Source of the DNA: CAZDRI01 sp964508055
GTDB taxonomy: Bacteria; Pseudomonadota; Gammaproteobacteria; PS1; Pseudothioglobaceae
DNA: 64,000 nucleotides
Direction: 5' to 3'
Assembly (NCBI GenBank): GCA_964508055.1
Contig: CAZDRI010000005.1
Location: 9,129 to 73,128, forward strand
In this document: positions 17,408 to 24,371 of the stretch, in pieces
How the letters are laid out: every line of letters starts with the position of its first letter
How positions within the stretch are numbered: position 1 is the stretch's first letter
Notes under the pieces: generated by a model
What the model saw: only the letters and a program-made list of their open reading frames with translations
What the model was told of the DNA's origin: nothing
The model's database searches: none
Translations under genes and position numbers: made by a program

Positions 17408-18100
17408 ATGAAGACTATAGGAATACTGGCAGGTATGAGTTGGCAGAGTAGTGTTATTTACTACCAAGAGTTAAACTTGGCAATTCAAAAAAAACTTGGA
17501 GCAAATCACAGTGCAAAAATCGTAATGTATAGTGTTGATTTTGCACCTATTGTTAAATTACAGCATGAAAATAAATGGCAAGAAATTAAAAATATATTAA
17601 TAGATGCAGCAAAAAAAGTTGAAAAAGCTGGTGCTGATTTTTTATTAATTGCAACTAATACCATGCATAAACTAGCGGATGATATTAATGAAGCCATAAA
17701 TATCCCTATTGTCCATATAGCTGATGAGGTGGGTCAAGCCATATCAAACGATAACATCAATACTGTTGGTTTATTGGCTACATCTTTTACAATGAGAGAG
17801 GATTTTTATAAGGATTATCTATTAAATAATTACAATATAAATACAATTGTGCCCCAACAAAAAGACATCAAGATAGTACATAATGTTATTTATAATGAAT
17901 TATGCTTAGGAAATGTTTTAACAAGTTCAAGGGAAGAATATTTAAGAATAATAGATAACCTTGTATCAAAAGGAGCTGAAGGTATTATCTTAGGCTGCAC
18001 TGAAATACCTATGTTATTAACAAAAAGCCACAGTAAAGTTAAAATGTATGATTCAACAAGATTACATATTAATAAAGCTATAGAGTTAGCTCTTGTCTAA
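17408..18100 (+). CDS. Aspartate/glutamate racemase-family protein (YgeA-like)
   Basis: Cytoplasmic protein of 230 residues closely similar in layout to YgeA. It has MKTIGILAGMSWQSSVIYYQ, then DFAPIVKLQ, the active-site loop TNTMHKLADDI (about 83-93), ELCLG, and the second active-site loop IILGCTEIPMLL with Cys197. Racemases of this family use two cysteines as acid and base. Here the first one (C in LCTNTMHK of E. coli YgeA, recalled from memory) is Ala82 while Cys197 is kept. That argues for an altered reaction or a racemase-like lyase or isomerase. The next gene's TTG start overlaps its stop. Confidence 0.8.
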   Translation: MKTIGILAGMSWQSSVIYYQELNLAIQKKLGANHSAKIVMYSVDFAPIVKLQHENKWQEIKNILIDAAKKVEKAGADFLLIATNTMHKLADDINEAINIPIVHIADEVGQAISNDNINTVGLLATSFTMREDFYKDYLLNNYNINTIVPQQKDIKIVHNVIYNELCLGNVLTSSREEYLRIIDNLVSKGAEGIILGCTEIPMLLTKSHSKVKMYDSTRLHINKAIELALV

Positions 18101-18968
18101 AACGCCAAGATTAAAAAGTATAAGTTCTTCTTTAGAAAGTATATTACTAATTTTAAAATTAGTAATACCTTTTTATTTATTAGCAGATATTCTTATTTAT
18201 TTTGATTTACTTAAGAAAATAACATTTATATTTGAGCCAATAACTAACTTTTTAAATTTACCTCAAGAAGCAACTTTAGCACTTGCGGCTGGGATGCTTT
18301 TTAATCTTTACGCAGCTATTGCTTTTGCATCTCCATTAGACTTAAGCCCATACCAATGGACAGTTTTAGCTTTATTCTTAGGAATTGCACATTCACTATT
18401 AGTTGAAAGTGCCATTATGAAAAAATTAGGTATCCCTCTTACTTACTCAACGCTTTTGCGGATTTTAGCTGCATTTTTAGCTATTATCCCTTTAGGTTAC
18501 CTGCCACATACAGTATTTACTAACACCTCAATTGTGGCTAATAAAGTAATAAATATGCGGTTTGATAGTTTTTATTCTATGTTTAGTCATTCATTACAAG
18601 AGGCAATAATATTAAGTATTAAAATTACAATTTTAGTAGTAATAATGATTTTTATTATGGATTATATAAAATCACTTAAATTGTTACAACAATGGCAAAG
18701 TAAAGTTAGAACTTCTTTTTCGTTAATAACAGGTTTAATATTAGGGATAACTTATGGTGCTTCAATATTAATTAATGAATCAAAATCTAATTCACTTTCA
18801 AAAAAAGAAATATTTTACATAGGGACATTCCTAATGCTATGTCATGCTATTATTGAAGACACTTTACTTTTTGTAATATTTGGTGCCAATGGCTATGTTG
18901 TTATAGCTATAAGGCTTGTAATAGCAACAATTCTTAGTTATTTATTATTAAAGTTTTATAAAGAATAG
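18093..18968 (+). CDS. Nucleoside-recognition (gate) domain membrane protein
   Basis: Polytopic inner-membrane protein of 291 residues with roughly eight spans. The motifs LVIPFYLLADILIYFDLL, LPQEATLALAAGMLFNLYAAIAF and SLLVESAIMKKLG match the Gate/nucleoside-recognition fold (as in SpmA/SpmB and YjiH-like proteins). A second repeat begins near SFSLITGLILGITYGASILI. The substrate is unknown for most of this family. The start is TTG at 18093 (S-K-T-P-R-L), overlapping the racemase stop by 8 bases, so the genes look translationally coupled. Confidence 0.75.
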   Translation: MSKTPRLKSISSSLESILLILKLVIPFYLLADILIYFDLLKKITFIFEPITNFLNLPQEATLALAAGMLFNLYAAIAFASPLDLSPYQWTVLALFLGIAHSLLVESAIMKKLGIPLTYSTLLRILAAFLAIIPLGYLPHTVFTNTSIVANKVINMRFDSFYSMFSHSLQEAIILSIKITILVVIMIFIMDYIKSLKLLQQWQSKVRTSFSLITGLILGITYGASILINESKSNSLSKKEIFYIGTFLMLCHAIIEDTLLFVIFGANGYVVIAIRLVIATILSYLLLKFYKE

Positions 18969-18970
18969 AG

Positions 18971-19264
18971 ATGTATGCAGTAATATTTAAAGCTAAAATC
19001 AACAAGTTAGATGCCAACTACCAGAAACTTGCTAAGAAAATGCGTTATCTAGCAATGACAGAATATAATTGTATTGATTTTATTAGTGCAACTGAAGGCG
19101 ATGTAGAAATTGCAATATCTTATTGGCATAAGAAATGTGATATAAAAAAATGGAAGAATAATACTGAGCATAAAAAAGCCCAGAAGTTAGGAATTAATAA
19201 ATGGTATAAATCTTATAAAATTGAAATTGTTAAAATTAAGCATAATTATAAAAGTAGTAAATAA
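18971..19264 (+). CDS. Antibiotic biosynthesis monooxygenase (ABM)-domain protein
   Basis: A 97-residue ferredoxin-like protein starting 2 bases after the preceding gene. The pattern MYAVIFKAKI, then EYNCIDFISATEGDVEIAISYW, IKKWKNNTEHKKAQKLG and INKWYKSYKIEIVKI, matches stand-alone ABM proteins, in which a His (here EHKKAQ) is conserved. Such proteins are often small oxygenases or heme-related enzymes, but the family name says little about activity. The end of a four-gene run that starts at 16529. Confidence 0.75.
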   Translation: MYAVIFKAKINKLDANYQKLAKKMRYLAMTEYNCIDFISATEGDVEIAISYWHKKCDIKKWKNNTEHKKAQKLGINKWYKSYKIEIVKIKHNYKSSK

Positions 19265-19382
19265 ATTATAAAGACAACTGACTAAGAAGTAAAAAAAGCT
19301 AAAAAACAGCAGATAAAAAAATCACTCAATTTTTAGCAATACGTTTTAGGTGAAAACTCTAAAACTATAATAATAGTGATTG

Positions 19383-19533
19383 AAGACTATTGCAAAACAG
19401 CTTATTGGGGATGGAGTTTGAGGAAGGGGAGGAACATTGTTGCAGTAACTTATTGGTTTTGCTCCCCTTCCTCATACAAATAACTTGGGTAAAGATGTTG
19501 TAAAATGTGCTTTTTACATTTTGCAACACTCTT
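19383..19533 (+). mobile_element. MITE copy 1 (151 bp)
   Basis: Non-coding element flanked by the 5-bp duplication GATTG (19378-19382 and 19534-19538). The ends are imperfect inverted repeats (AAGACTATTGCAAAACAG at the left; AAGAGTGTTGCAAAATGT as the reverse complement of the right). A perfect internal 12-bp inverted repeat (GAGGAAGGGGAG / CTCCCCTTCCTC) can fold into a strong hairpin. Same orientation as the copy at 50252. The remaining intergenic DNA between 19265 and 19604 holds nothing else I can identify. Confidence 0.88.
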
Positions 19534-19604
19534 GATTGATGAGATAAATCCTGATGATTTGAGGATTGGTGGTAAAATTATCAGCGATCTTGGAAAGACA
19601 AACT

Positions 19605-19868
19605 ATGACACCTGCTATTAAAAAAAAATCATTTTGGCTTAGAGTATTGTATATGCTGTTATTTGTTGTTATCTATGGCTTAGCTGAAGTTGTAGTTTAT
19701 ACTGTTGCTTTTATACAGTTTTTATTTATAGCATTTAGCGGTAAGGCAAATACTAAATTATTAAAATTTGGGCGTAATTTAAGTAAATACATATACCAAA
19801 TAATGTTGTTTCTTACTTTTAACAATGAGCAGCTGCCATACCCTTTTGGCTTATGGCCAGATGATTAA
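19605..19868 (+). CDS. DUF4389 family membrane protein
   Basis: An 87-residue protein. From MTPAIKKKSFWLRVLYMLLF it runs into two membrane spans (VVIYGLAEVVVYTVAFIQFLFIAF), then GKANTKLLKFGRNLSKYIYQI and the C-terminal YPFGLWPDD. This matches DUF4389 proteins, whose function is unknown. The frame is open to 19566, but those residues do not fit the family, so 19605 is chosen. It is followed 12 bases later by a LysE-type exporter. Confidence 0.8.
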   Translation: MTPAIKKKSFWLRVLYMLLFVVIYGLAEVVVYTVAFIQFLFIAFSGKANTKLLKFGRNLSKYIYQIMLFLTFNNEQLPYPFGLWPDD

Positions 19869-19880
19869 AAGTTAAAACTT

Positions 19881-20498
19881 GTGCCTAGTATTGAGACTTT
19901 AAGTGTATTTTTCTTAGCATCAATCATATTGGCTTTAACTCCTGGTCCTGATAATATATTTGTTCTAACGCAGTCAACTATAAAAGGATATACTGCTGGG
20001 CTAATAATAACTTTAGGTTTATGTAGCGGGCTTGTAGTTCATACACTTATTGTAGCTGTGGGCATTGCAGCAATTATAAAATCATCAAGCATTGCATTTA
20101 TGACCCTTAAAGTTATTGGAGCAGGGTATTTGCTTTACTTAGCTTACGGTATGTTTACTACTAAAACACAAAAAATAACTAATAAAAATGTGTGCCTTAA
20201 TAATTGGCAATTATATAAAACAGGGATTATTATGAATGTTACTAACCCAAAAGTCTCAATTTTCTTTTTAGCTTTTTTACCTCAATTTATAAATACTGAA
20301 TTAGACTCCATTAATAGTCAAATAGTAATATTGGGATTAGTTTTTGTAATAGCAGCCTTATTAGTATTTTCATCTGTAGCCATTTTAGCTAAACTTGTAA
20401 ACAACTTGCTAGTAAAAGCTGGCAATTCACAACAAACACTTAATAAAACTGCAGGATTGGTATGTATTTTGTTAGCAGTAAATTTAGTTATAAACTAA
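19881..20498 (+). CDS. LysE/RhtB family amino-acid exporter
   Basis: Six-span inner-membrane protein of 205 residues. LALTPGPDNIFVLTQS near the N-terminus is the family signature; GLCSGLVVHTLIVAVGIAAI, GAGYLLYLAYGMF and NVTNPKVSIFFLAFLPQFI follow. These exporters expel amino acids such as lysine, threonine or homoserine; the substrate here is not evident. The start is GTG at 19881; no in-frame ATG gives a complete first helix. Confidence 0.88.
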   Translation: MPSIETLSVFFLASIILALTPGPDNIFVLTQSTIKGYTAGLIITLGLCSGLVVHTLIVAVGIAAIIKSSSIAFMTLKVIGAGYLLYLAYGMFTTKTQKITNKNVCLNNWQLYKTGIIMNVTNPKVSIFFLAFLPQFINTELDSINSQIVILGLVFVIAALLVFSSVAILAKLVNNLLVKAGNSQQTLNKTAGLVCILLAVNLVIN

Positions 20499-20499
20499 C

Positions 20500-21261
20500 A
20501 TGAAATTTTTAAAAACTATAAAGATAATCATCTTTATATATCTGCTTTTTGGTCTTTTAATTTACAGTATGCAGGATTTATTAATATTTCCTACAGTTAA
20601 ATACAATATAACAACTGCTGAAAAAACTATAACTATAAAAAACAAAGGAGTTGAATTAAAAGGTTGGGTAATAAATAAAGAAAAAGAAAATGCAATTATT
20701 TATTTTGGAGGTAATCACGAAGGAGTAGGGAGAAACATTGAGTTATTTAAAAAACTATTTCCAAATTATGCTGTTTATTTAATTGATTATAGAGGTTATG
20801 GCAATAGCACAGGCAGACCAAGTGAACAAAACTTATATGATGATGCTTTGCATATATATGATTTAATTAGTAAAAACCATAAAACCATATCTTTAATAGG
20901 GAGGAGTCTTGGCTCAGCAGTTGCAATATACTTAGCAAGTCAAAGATATATTTTAAATATAGCACTTATAACACCTTTTGATAGTGTTGAAAATCTTGTT
21001 AAAAATACTTATTTTATGTATCCAACCTCTTTAATGTTAAAACATAAATTTGAATCTTTAAAGAATATAAAAAAAATTAAAGCTAAAACCTTAGTTATTA
21101 TAGCTACAAATGACAAAATAGTTCCAATAGAGAGAACAAACAAACTAATAGCTAATTTTGATAATATTGATTTAACTGTAGAAACTATCAATAATTCACA
21201 TCACAACAACATTATGAAAAAATTAGCTACCAAAAAAGCGATTCTTAAGTTGTTTAAATAG
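20500..21261 (+). CDS. Alpha/beta hydrolase, membrane-anchored (BEM46/ABHD-like)
   Basis: Protein of 253 residues with an N-terminal span (IKIIIFIYLLFGLLIYSM) and an alpha/beta-hydrolase fold. The oxyanion region is YFGGNHEGVGRN, and DYRGYGNSTGRPSEQNLYDD is the typical strand-turn. The nucleophile elbow GRSLGS places Ser136. The acid lies in ATNDKIVP and the His in NNSHHNN near the C-terminus. The catalytic triad looks complete. Substrate unknown. It starts 1 base after the exporter stop. Confidence 0.85.
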   Translation: MKFLKTIKIIIFIYLLFGLLIYSMQDLLIFPTVKYNITTAEKTITIKNKGVELKGWVINKEKENAIIYFGGNHEGVGRNIELFKKLFPNYAVYLIDYRGYGNSTGRPSEQNLYDDALHIYDLISKNHKTISLIGRSLGSAVAIYLASQRYILNIALITPFDSVENLVKNTYFMYPTSLMLKHKFESLKNIKKIKAKTLVIIATNDKIVPIERTNKLIANFDNIDLTVETINNSHHNNIMKKLATKKAILKLFK

Positions 21262-21341
21262 TTGATCCTTAAAAAATTAGTTATGAGTACAAATGCTATT
21301 ATAAATTTTTAAGTTTAAAGCGTTTCTAGCCTTGTTTAATG

Positions 21342-21788
21342 AAAATTTCACTATGATTACTAAATTACTTTCAAAAATAGCACTATTTTTCATGGCAAAA
21401 AATAAAGTTATCTAGGATACCATCCATTTTCTTAAATTCCAGACACAAGCCACCATCAAAAGATTAATATCATTGCCAATGTCTCCTTTTAAAAAGTTTC
21501 TAGAGAGTCTAAAATCAAATTTCAAATGACCTATTAAGAGTGTTGCAAAATGTAAAAAGCACATTTCACAACATCTTTATCCAAGTTGTTGGTATGAGGA
21601 AGGGGAGTAAAATCAATAATTTAAGAAACAATGTATCTCCCCTTCCTCAAACTCCATCCCCAATAAGCTATTTTGCAATGGTCTTCTATTAATGGTTTTC
21701 TATTGCTGCTCTTCTTCTACATTGCTTTCGTTTTTTATCACGCTTATACTTGGTATCTCGTTTTAAAGGTTTTTTAGGTATGACTACT
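21342..21788 (-). pseudogene. IS5-family transposase remnant split by a MITE (copy A)
   Basis: Reading leftward, 21788-21690 encodes VVIPKKPLKRDTKYKRDKKR and then CRRRAAIE. After the MITE the gene resumes as GHLK, DFRLSRNFLKGDIGN and CVWNLRKWM. This is the C-terminal end of an IS5-family DDE transposase around the catalytic Glu region; the N-terminal part is missing. A frame error (extra A residues next to the insertion) and, in this copy, a TAG shortly after RKWM further inactivate it. Confidence 0.8.
21536..21685 (-). mobile_element. MITE copy 2 (150 bp, inserted in the transposase remnant)
   Basis: Same element as at 19383 and 50252 in opposite orientation. It is flanked by the 5-bp duplication CTATT (21531-21535 and 21686-21690) and inserted inside the IS5-type transposase reading frame. 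Confidence 0.9.
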
Positions 21789-21855
21789 TTTGTTTTTCAA
21801 TAAAAAAGGTAGCGTCCCCTTTTTAAGGAGGATGTAATGTTATTTGGAAGATGCA

Positions 21856-21877
21856 TTCCCAAGCAGGAGCTTGGGAA
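21856..21877. repeat. Palindromic repeat, copy 1
   Basis: Perfect 9-bp inverted repeat TTCCCAAGC / GCTTGGGAA with a 4-base loop (AGGA), followed by CGA. It is repeated at 22706-22727 and forms the right end of each 539-bp repeat. It resembles REP-like short palindromes. Confidence 0.75.
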
Positions 21878-21903
21878 CGAATTGAATCACTGAAAACGAG
21901 CTT

Positions 21904-22143
21904 TTGGAAAACACAGGATTGGAGGAAAATGATTTCAAATATCTAAAAAAGGTCAGTTGTGGAGACTTTGATGGATATCTCCTAATGTATGATGTAGATG
22001 ATACTTTCTGGAAAAAGTGGTGGTTAATTAAGGATAACCTTTTATTGTTTGCTACTTATAATTGTGAAATTACAGATAGGGAAAAAGAACTAAATTTTGT
22101 AGATACAACAGTAAATTCACTCACAATTATCAAAAAAGTTTAA
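21904..22143 (+). CDS. Cassette-type gene 1, probably 5'-truncated, unknown function
   Basis: An 79-residue reading frame from a TTG (the frame is open from 21886). It encodes a small acidic-aromatic protein with CGDFDGYLLMYDVDD and FWKKWWLIKDNLLLFATYNCE. No ATG or ribosome site is present, and the frame begins right after repeat A, so the N-terminus was probably replaced by that repeat. Its stop TAA lies inside GTTTAAC, a perfect match to the left core box of integron attC sites, as expected for a gene cassette. The style (small, Trp-rich, Asp-rich) recalls immunity-type proteins, but no family is recognised. Confidence 0.5.
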   Translation: MENTGLEENDFKYLKKVSCGDFDGYLLMYDVDDTFWKKWWLIKDNLLLFATYNCEITDREKELNFVDTTVNSLTIIKKV

Positions 22144-22191
22144 CAAATGCATTCATCCGAATTTTCTCTCCGTTCGTTCCTCGCTACAAGA
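22138..22191 (+). other. Possible left half of an integron attC site, interrupted by repeat B
   Basis: GTTTAAC (22138-22144) fits the RYYYAAC core box and overlaps the stop codon of cassette gene 1. It is followed by AAATGCATTCATCCG, as a left attC arm would be, and the sequence is then cut by repeat B at 22192. GTTAAAT at 22745-22751, beyond the repeat, fits the right core box GTTRRRY. The two halves do not pair convincingly, so this is tentative. Confidence 0.35.
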
Positions 22192-22638
22192 AAAATTTCA
22201 CTATAATTACTAAATTACTTTCAAAAATAGCATTATTTTTCATGGCAAAAAATAAAGTTATGTAGGATGCCATCCATTTTCTTAAATTCCAGACACAGGC
22301 AGCCATCAAAAGATTAATATTATTGCCAATGTCTCCTTTTAAAAAGTTCCTAGAGAGTCTAAAGTCAGATTTCAAATGACCTATTAAGATTGTTGCAAAA
22401 TGTAAAAAGCACATTTCACAACATCTTTAACCAAGCTGTTGGTATGAGGAAGGGGAGTAAAATCAATAATTTAAGAAACAATGTATCTCCCCTTCCTCAA
22501 ACTCCATCCCCAATAAGCTATTTTGCAATGGTCTTCTATTAATGGTTTTCTATTGCTGCTCTTCTTCTACATTGCTTTCGTTTTTTATCACGCTTATACT
22601 TGGTATCTCGTTTTAAAGGTTTTTTAGGTATGACTACT
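22192..22638 (-). pseudogene. IS5-family transposase remnant split by a MITE (copy B)
   Basis: Same fragment as in copy A: the CRRRAAIE part before the MITE and GHLKSDFRLSRNFLKGDIGN then LLMAACVWNLRKWM after it. Here the frame after RKWM stays open (ASYITLFFAMKNN) and runs to 22184, past the repeat border. The N-terminal catalytic part is missing. Confidence 0.8.
22386..22535 (-). mobile_element. MITE copy 3 (150 bp)
   Basis: Same element and same CTATT duplication (22381-22385 and 22536-22540) as copy 2, carried along by the 539-bp duplication. The right inverted end differs by one base (ATTGTTGC against GTGTTGC). Confidence 0.9.
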
Positions 22639-22705
22639 TTTGTTTTTCAATAAAAAAGGTAGCGTCCCCTTTTTAAGGAGGATGTAATGTTATTTGGAAG
22701 ATGCA

Positions 22706-22727
22706 TTCCCAAGCAGGAGCTTGGGAA
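22706..22727. repeat. Palindromic repeat, copy 2
   Basis: TTCCCAAGC / GCTTGGGAA palindrome, identical to that at 21856-21877, at the right end of repeat B. Confidence 0.75.
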
Positions 22728-22804
22728 CGAGCGGTATTTAGATGGTTAAATATATATTATGTTACAATCATGACTTATAATAAATTGTTATCTTCACAAA
22801 ATAT

Positions 22805-23263
22805 ATGAATACACTGGAATCAACAAAAGAAGAATGGCGTGAGTTGGGATTTCACTATGACAAGGATGATAAAAGAAAATTTTGGATCATCACAGGTTCA
22901 AAAACCGGACTCTAAAAATTCGTAGAAATTTTAGAAGATTTTGGTACTGATTTAAAAAACGATAAGTTGTTTGAGCACAACCATTACGGGCCATACAGTT
23001 TTCTAAAAGTCATAACTGTCTATGGAGAAAGAGGTTTTAATGGAAATGCAATCTTTGGTGAATTAAATGATATGATAGAATTAGGAAAAATAATTCGGCA
23101 AGTTGTGTTGCAATCAAAGGTAGGTGAAAAGAAAAATATAAAAAACCAGTTTTCTCCTGATTCAGAATATGATTTCTTTATAAAGATAGAAAATGATTCG
23201 TTTGACCCTCCATCTATTGATGAATGGATCTTTGAACAAGAAAAAAAGCTAACAAAGGGCTGA
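22805..23263 (+). pseudogene. Cassette gene 2 with an in-frame TAA; immunity-protein-like
   Basis: From ATG 22805 the frame reads MNTLESTKEEWRELGFHYD and FWIITGSKTGL, meets TAA at 22913-22915, then continues in the same frame for 115 codons: KFVEILEDFGTDL, EHNHYGPYSFLKVIT and FDPPSIDEWIFEQEKKL. Except for that one codon it looks like a complete 152-residue protein. The HNHYGPYxxLK pattern recalls small proteins found as immunity factors in polymorphic-toxin loci; that is from memory and uncertain. A shorter product could start at TTG 22967. The stop TGA lies inside the attC site, as in integron cassettes. Base composition is less AT-rich than in the neighbours. Confidence 0.7.
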
Positions 23264-23322
23264 AGACCGAAAATCTTCGCCGCTTAGGCAGCAAAAATTG
23301 CGGCTTAGCCCCAGCGTTATAC
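23247..23322 (+). other. Integron attC recombination site
   Basis: The left core box AGCTAAC (23247-23253) and right core box GTTATAC (23316-23322) are near-consensus RYYYAAC and GTTRRRY. Inside, the left arm GGGCTGAAG (23257-23265) pairs with CTTAGCCC (23304-23311) except for one unpaired G (23262), the extrahelical base typical of attC. The total length is 76 bp with an inner hairpin-forming region (GAAGA/TCTTC and GCCGC/GCGGC). It overlaps the end of cassette gene 2. No integrase gene is seen in the window. Confidence 0.78.
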
Positions 23323-23342
23323 TCTTTTTAAGGGTTGACTAA

Positions 23343-24278
23343 TTAAATTTTTGATATTCCAGCAATGCCTTGAGCGTTATATTTTTTAGCTTTTTTTAAA
23401 TCATCCCTACTCATGCCACCAAGCAGATAAACTGGCATTTTAGCTTTTTTAATAAGTTTTTTAGCCTTATCCCAACCTATGGGTTTAATATTTTTATGGG
23501 ATGTGGTTTTTTTAATAGCTGATAATAATACAAAATCAAGCTGTATTTTATGAGCTTTTTTTAGTTCATCAATATTATGCACTGCGGCTGCCAATATTTT
23601 ATTAAGTGCTATTGGTCTTTTTTCTAAAGACATAAGCTCTGCGCTTGTTAAGTGTAAGCCATCAGTTGTAATATTATTAAAATCTTTGCTGAGGTTATTT
23701 AAGATAAGATTTGCATTATATTTTTTGCATAGCTTGTATGCTTTTTTTATTAACTGGGCGCTAATATTTTTTTTTGTGCGTAATTGAATTAATTTTATAT
23801 CTTTTATTAGCTTTTGCTCTAAATCTAATAATAATTGTTTATGAGAATAACTTTCATTAATTTCTGGAGTTATCCAAATAATGTCTGGTAAATTTAAAGT
23901 ATTAATAATACTATCCATTGTCGGTAATAGCTTATAGTTATTAAGTTTATTTTTATCAACCCAGCTTATTTCTTGCCCTTCTTTGCTATAAGGCGTATTT
24001 GAATATTTAATAATCTCAAAAATTACAATATCTAACACTCTATCAGGGTAGCGGTAAAATATATTAAGCCTTAGTTTTGCCTTAGCTACTTTTATTCCTA
24101 ACTCTTCATACATTTCTCTTATTATGGCATCTAAAGAACTTTCGCTTTCACCTATCTTAACCTTACCTCCAGGTAACTCCCAATAACCAGCCATAAATTG
24201 ATGCTCTTGTCTTTTAGCAATTAGGATTTGTTGTTTGCTATTTTTGATAATGCCAGCAACAGCTATCATTTTTTTCAT
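23343..24278 (-). CDS. Nudix (MutT-like) hydrolase fused to a ThiE-like domain
   Basis: Bifunctional protein of 311 residues. Residues 1 to about 130 are MutT-like, for cleaving oxidised nucleotides such as 8-oxo-dGTP: GYWELPGGKVKIGESESSLD with REMYEELGI. The spacing between the conserved Glu44 and REMYEELGI is nine residues instead of the usual seven, so the Nudix helix loop carries a 2-residue insertion. From about 135 to the end is a thiamine-phosphate-synthase-like barrel (LIQLRTKKN, NNLSKDFNNITTDGLHL, LLGGM). Several ThiE substrate residues look degenerate, so thiamine synthesis is doubtful. This fusion is common in gammaproteobacteria. Confidence 0.85.
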   Translation of the reverse strand: MKKMIAVAGIIKNSKQQILIAKRQEHQFMAGYWELPGGKVKIGESESSLDAIIREMYEELGIKVAKAKLRLNIFYRYPDRVLDIVIFEIIKYSNTPYSKEGQEISWVDKNKLNNYKLLPTMDSIINTLNLPDIIWITPEINESYSHKQLLLDLEQKLIKDIKLIQLRTKKNISAQLIKKAYKLCKKYNANLILNNLSKDFNNITTDGLHLTSAELMSLEKRPIALNKILAAAVHNIDELKKAHKIQLDFVLLSAIKKTTSHKNIKPIGWDKAKKLIKKAKMPVYLLGGMSRDDLKKAKKYNAQGIAGISKI

Positions 24279-24320
24279 ATTAACAATAGTGCAAAATATA
24301 AAAAGTATATTTTATTTAAT

Positions 24321-24348
24321 TTGCGATAAGGTTGGACTATTATATAAT
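24321..24348 (+). promoter_or_regulatory. Candidate uvrA promoter
   Basis: TTGCGA (24321-24326), a 16-base spacer and a perfect TATAAT (24343-24348) lie 24 bases before the uvrA ATG. I see no LexA-type CTGT-N8-ACAG box, so SOS control is not evident. Confidence 0.5.
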
Positions 24349-24371
24349 TTAATGTTTGCCTTTTAAATATA

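Larger units (their letters stand above)
21342..21880 (+). repeat. 539-bp direct repeat, copy A
   Basis: Nearly identical to 22192-22730, offset by exactly 850 bases; only scattered single-base differences are seen. It contains the tail of an IS5-type transposase gene (minus strand) interrupted by a MITE, then an AT-rich tail ending in a perfect TTCCCAAGC palindrome. Left and right flanks of the two copies differ, so this is a duplicated unit, not a longer tandem repeat. The 80 bases between the hydrolase stop and this repeat show nothing recognisable. Confidence 0.95.
22192..22730 (+). repeat. 539-bp direct repeat, copy B
   Basis: Second copy of the 21342-21880 repeat, same orientation and length, with the same MITE insertion and end palindrome. 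The shared MITE with the same target duplication shows the duplication happened after the MITE inserted. Confidence 0.95.

Noticed and set aside
22184..22414. Complete small membrane-like protein on the minus strand
   Set aside because: It is the tail of a transposase fused to MITE sequence at its start; the same text is broken in copy A.
23241..23322. Intrinsic terminator interpretation of the 23247-23322 hairpin
   Set aside because: There is no T-run after a GC-rich stem of fitting size; the core boxes and extrahelical G fit attC better.
24279..24371. SOS (LexA) box before uvrA
   Set aside because: No CTGT-N8-ACAG-like sequence could be found.
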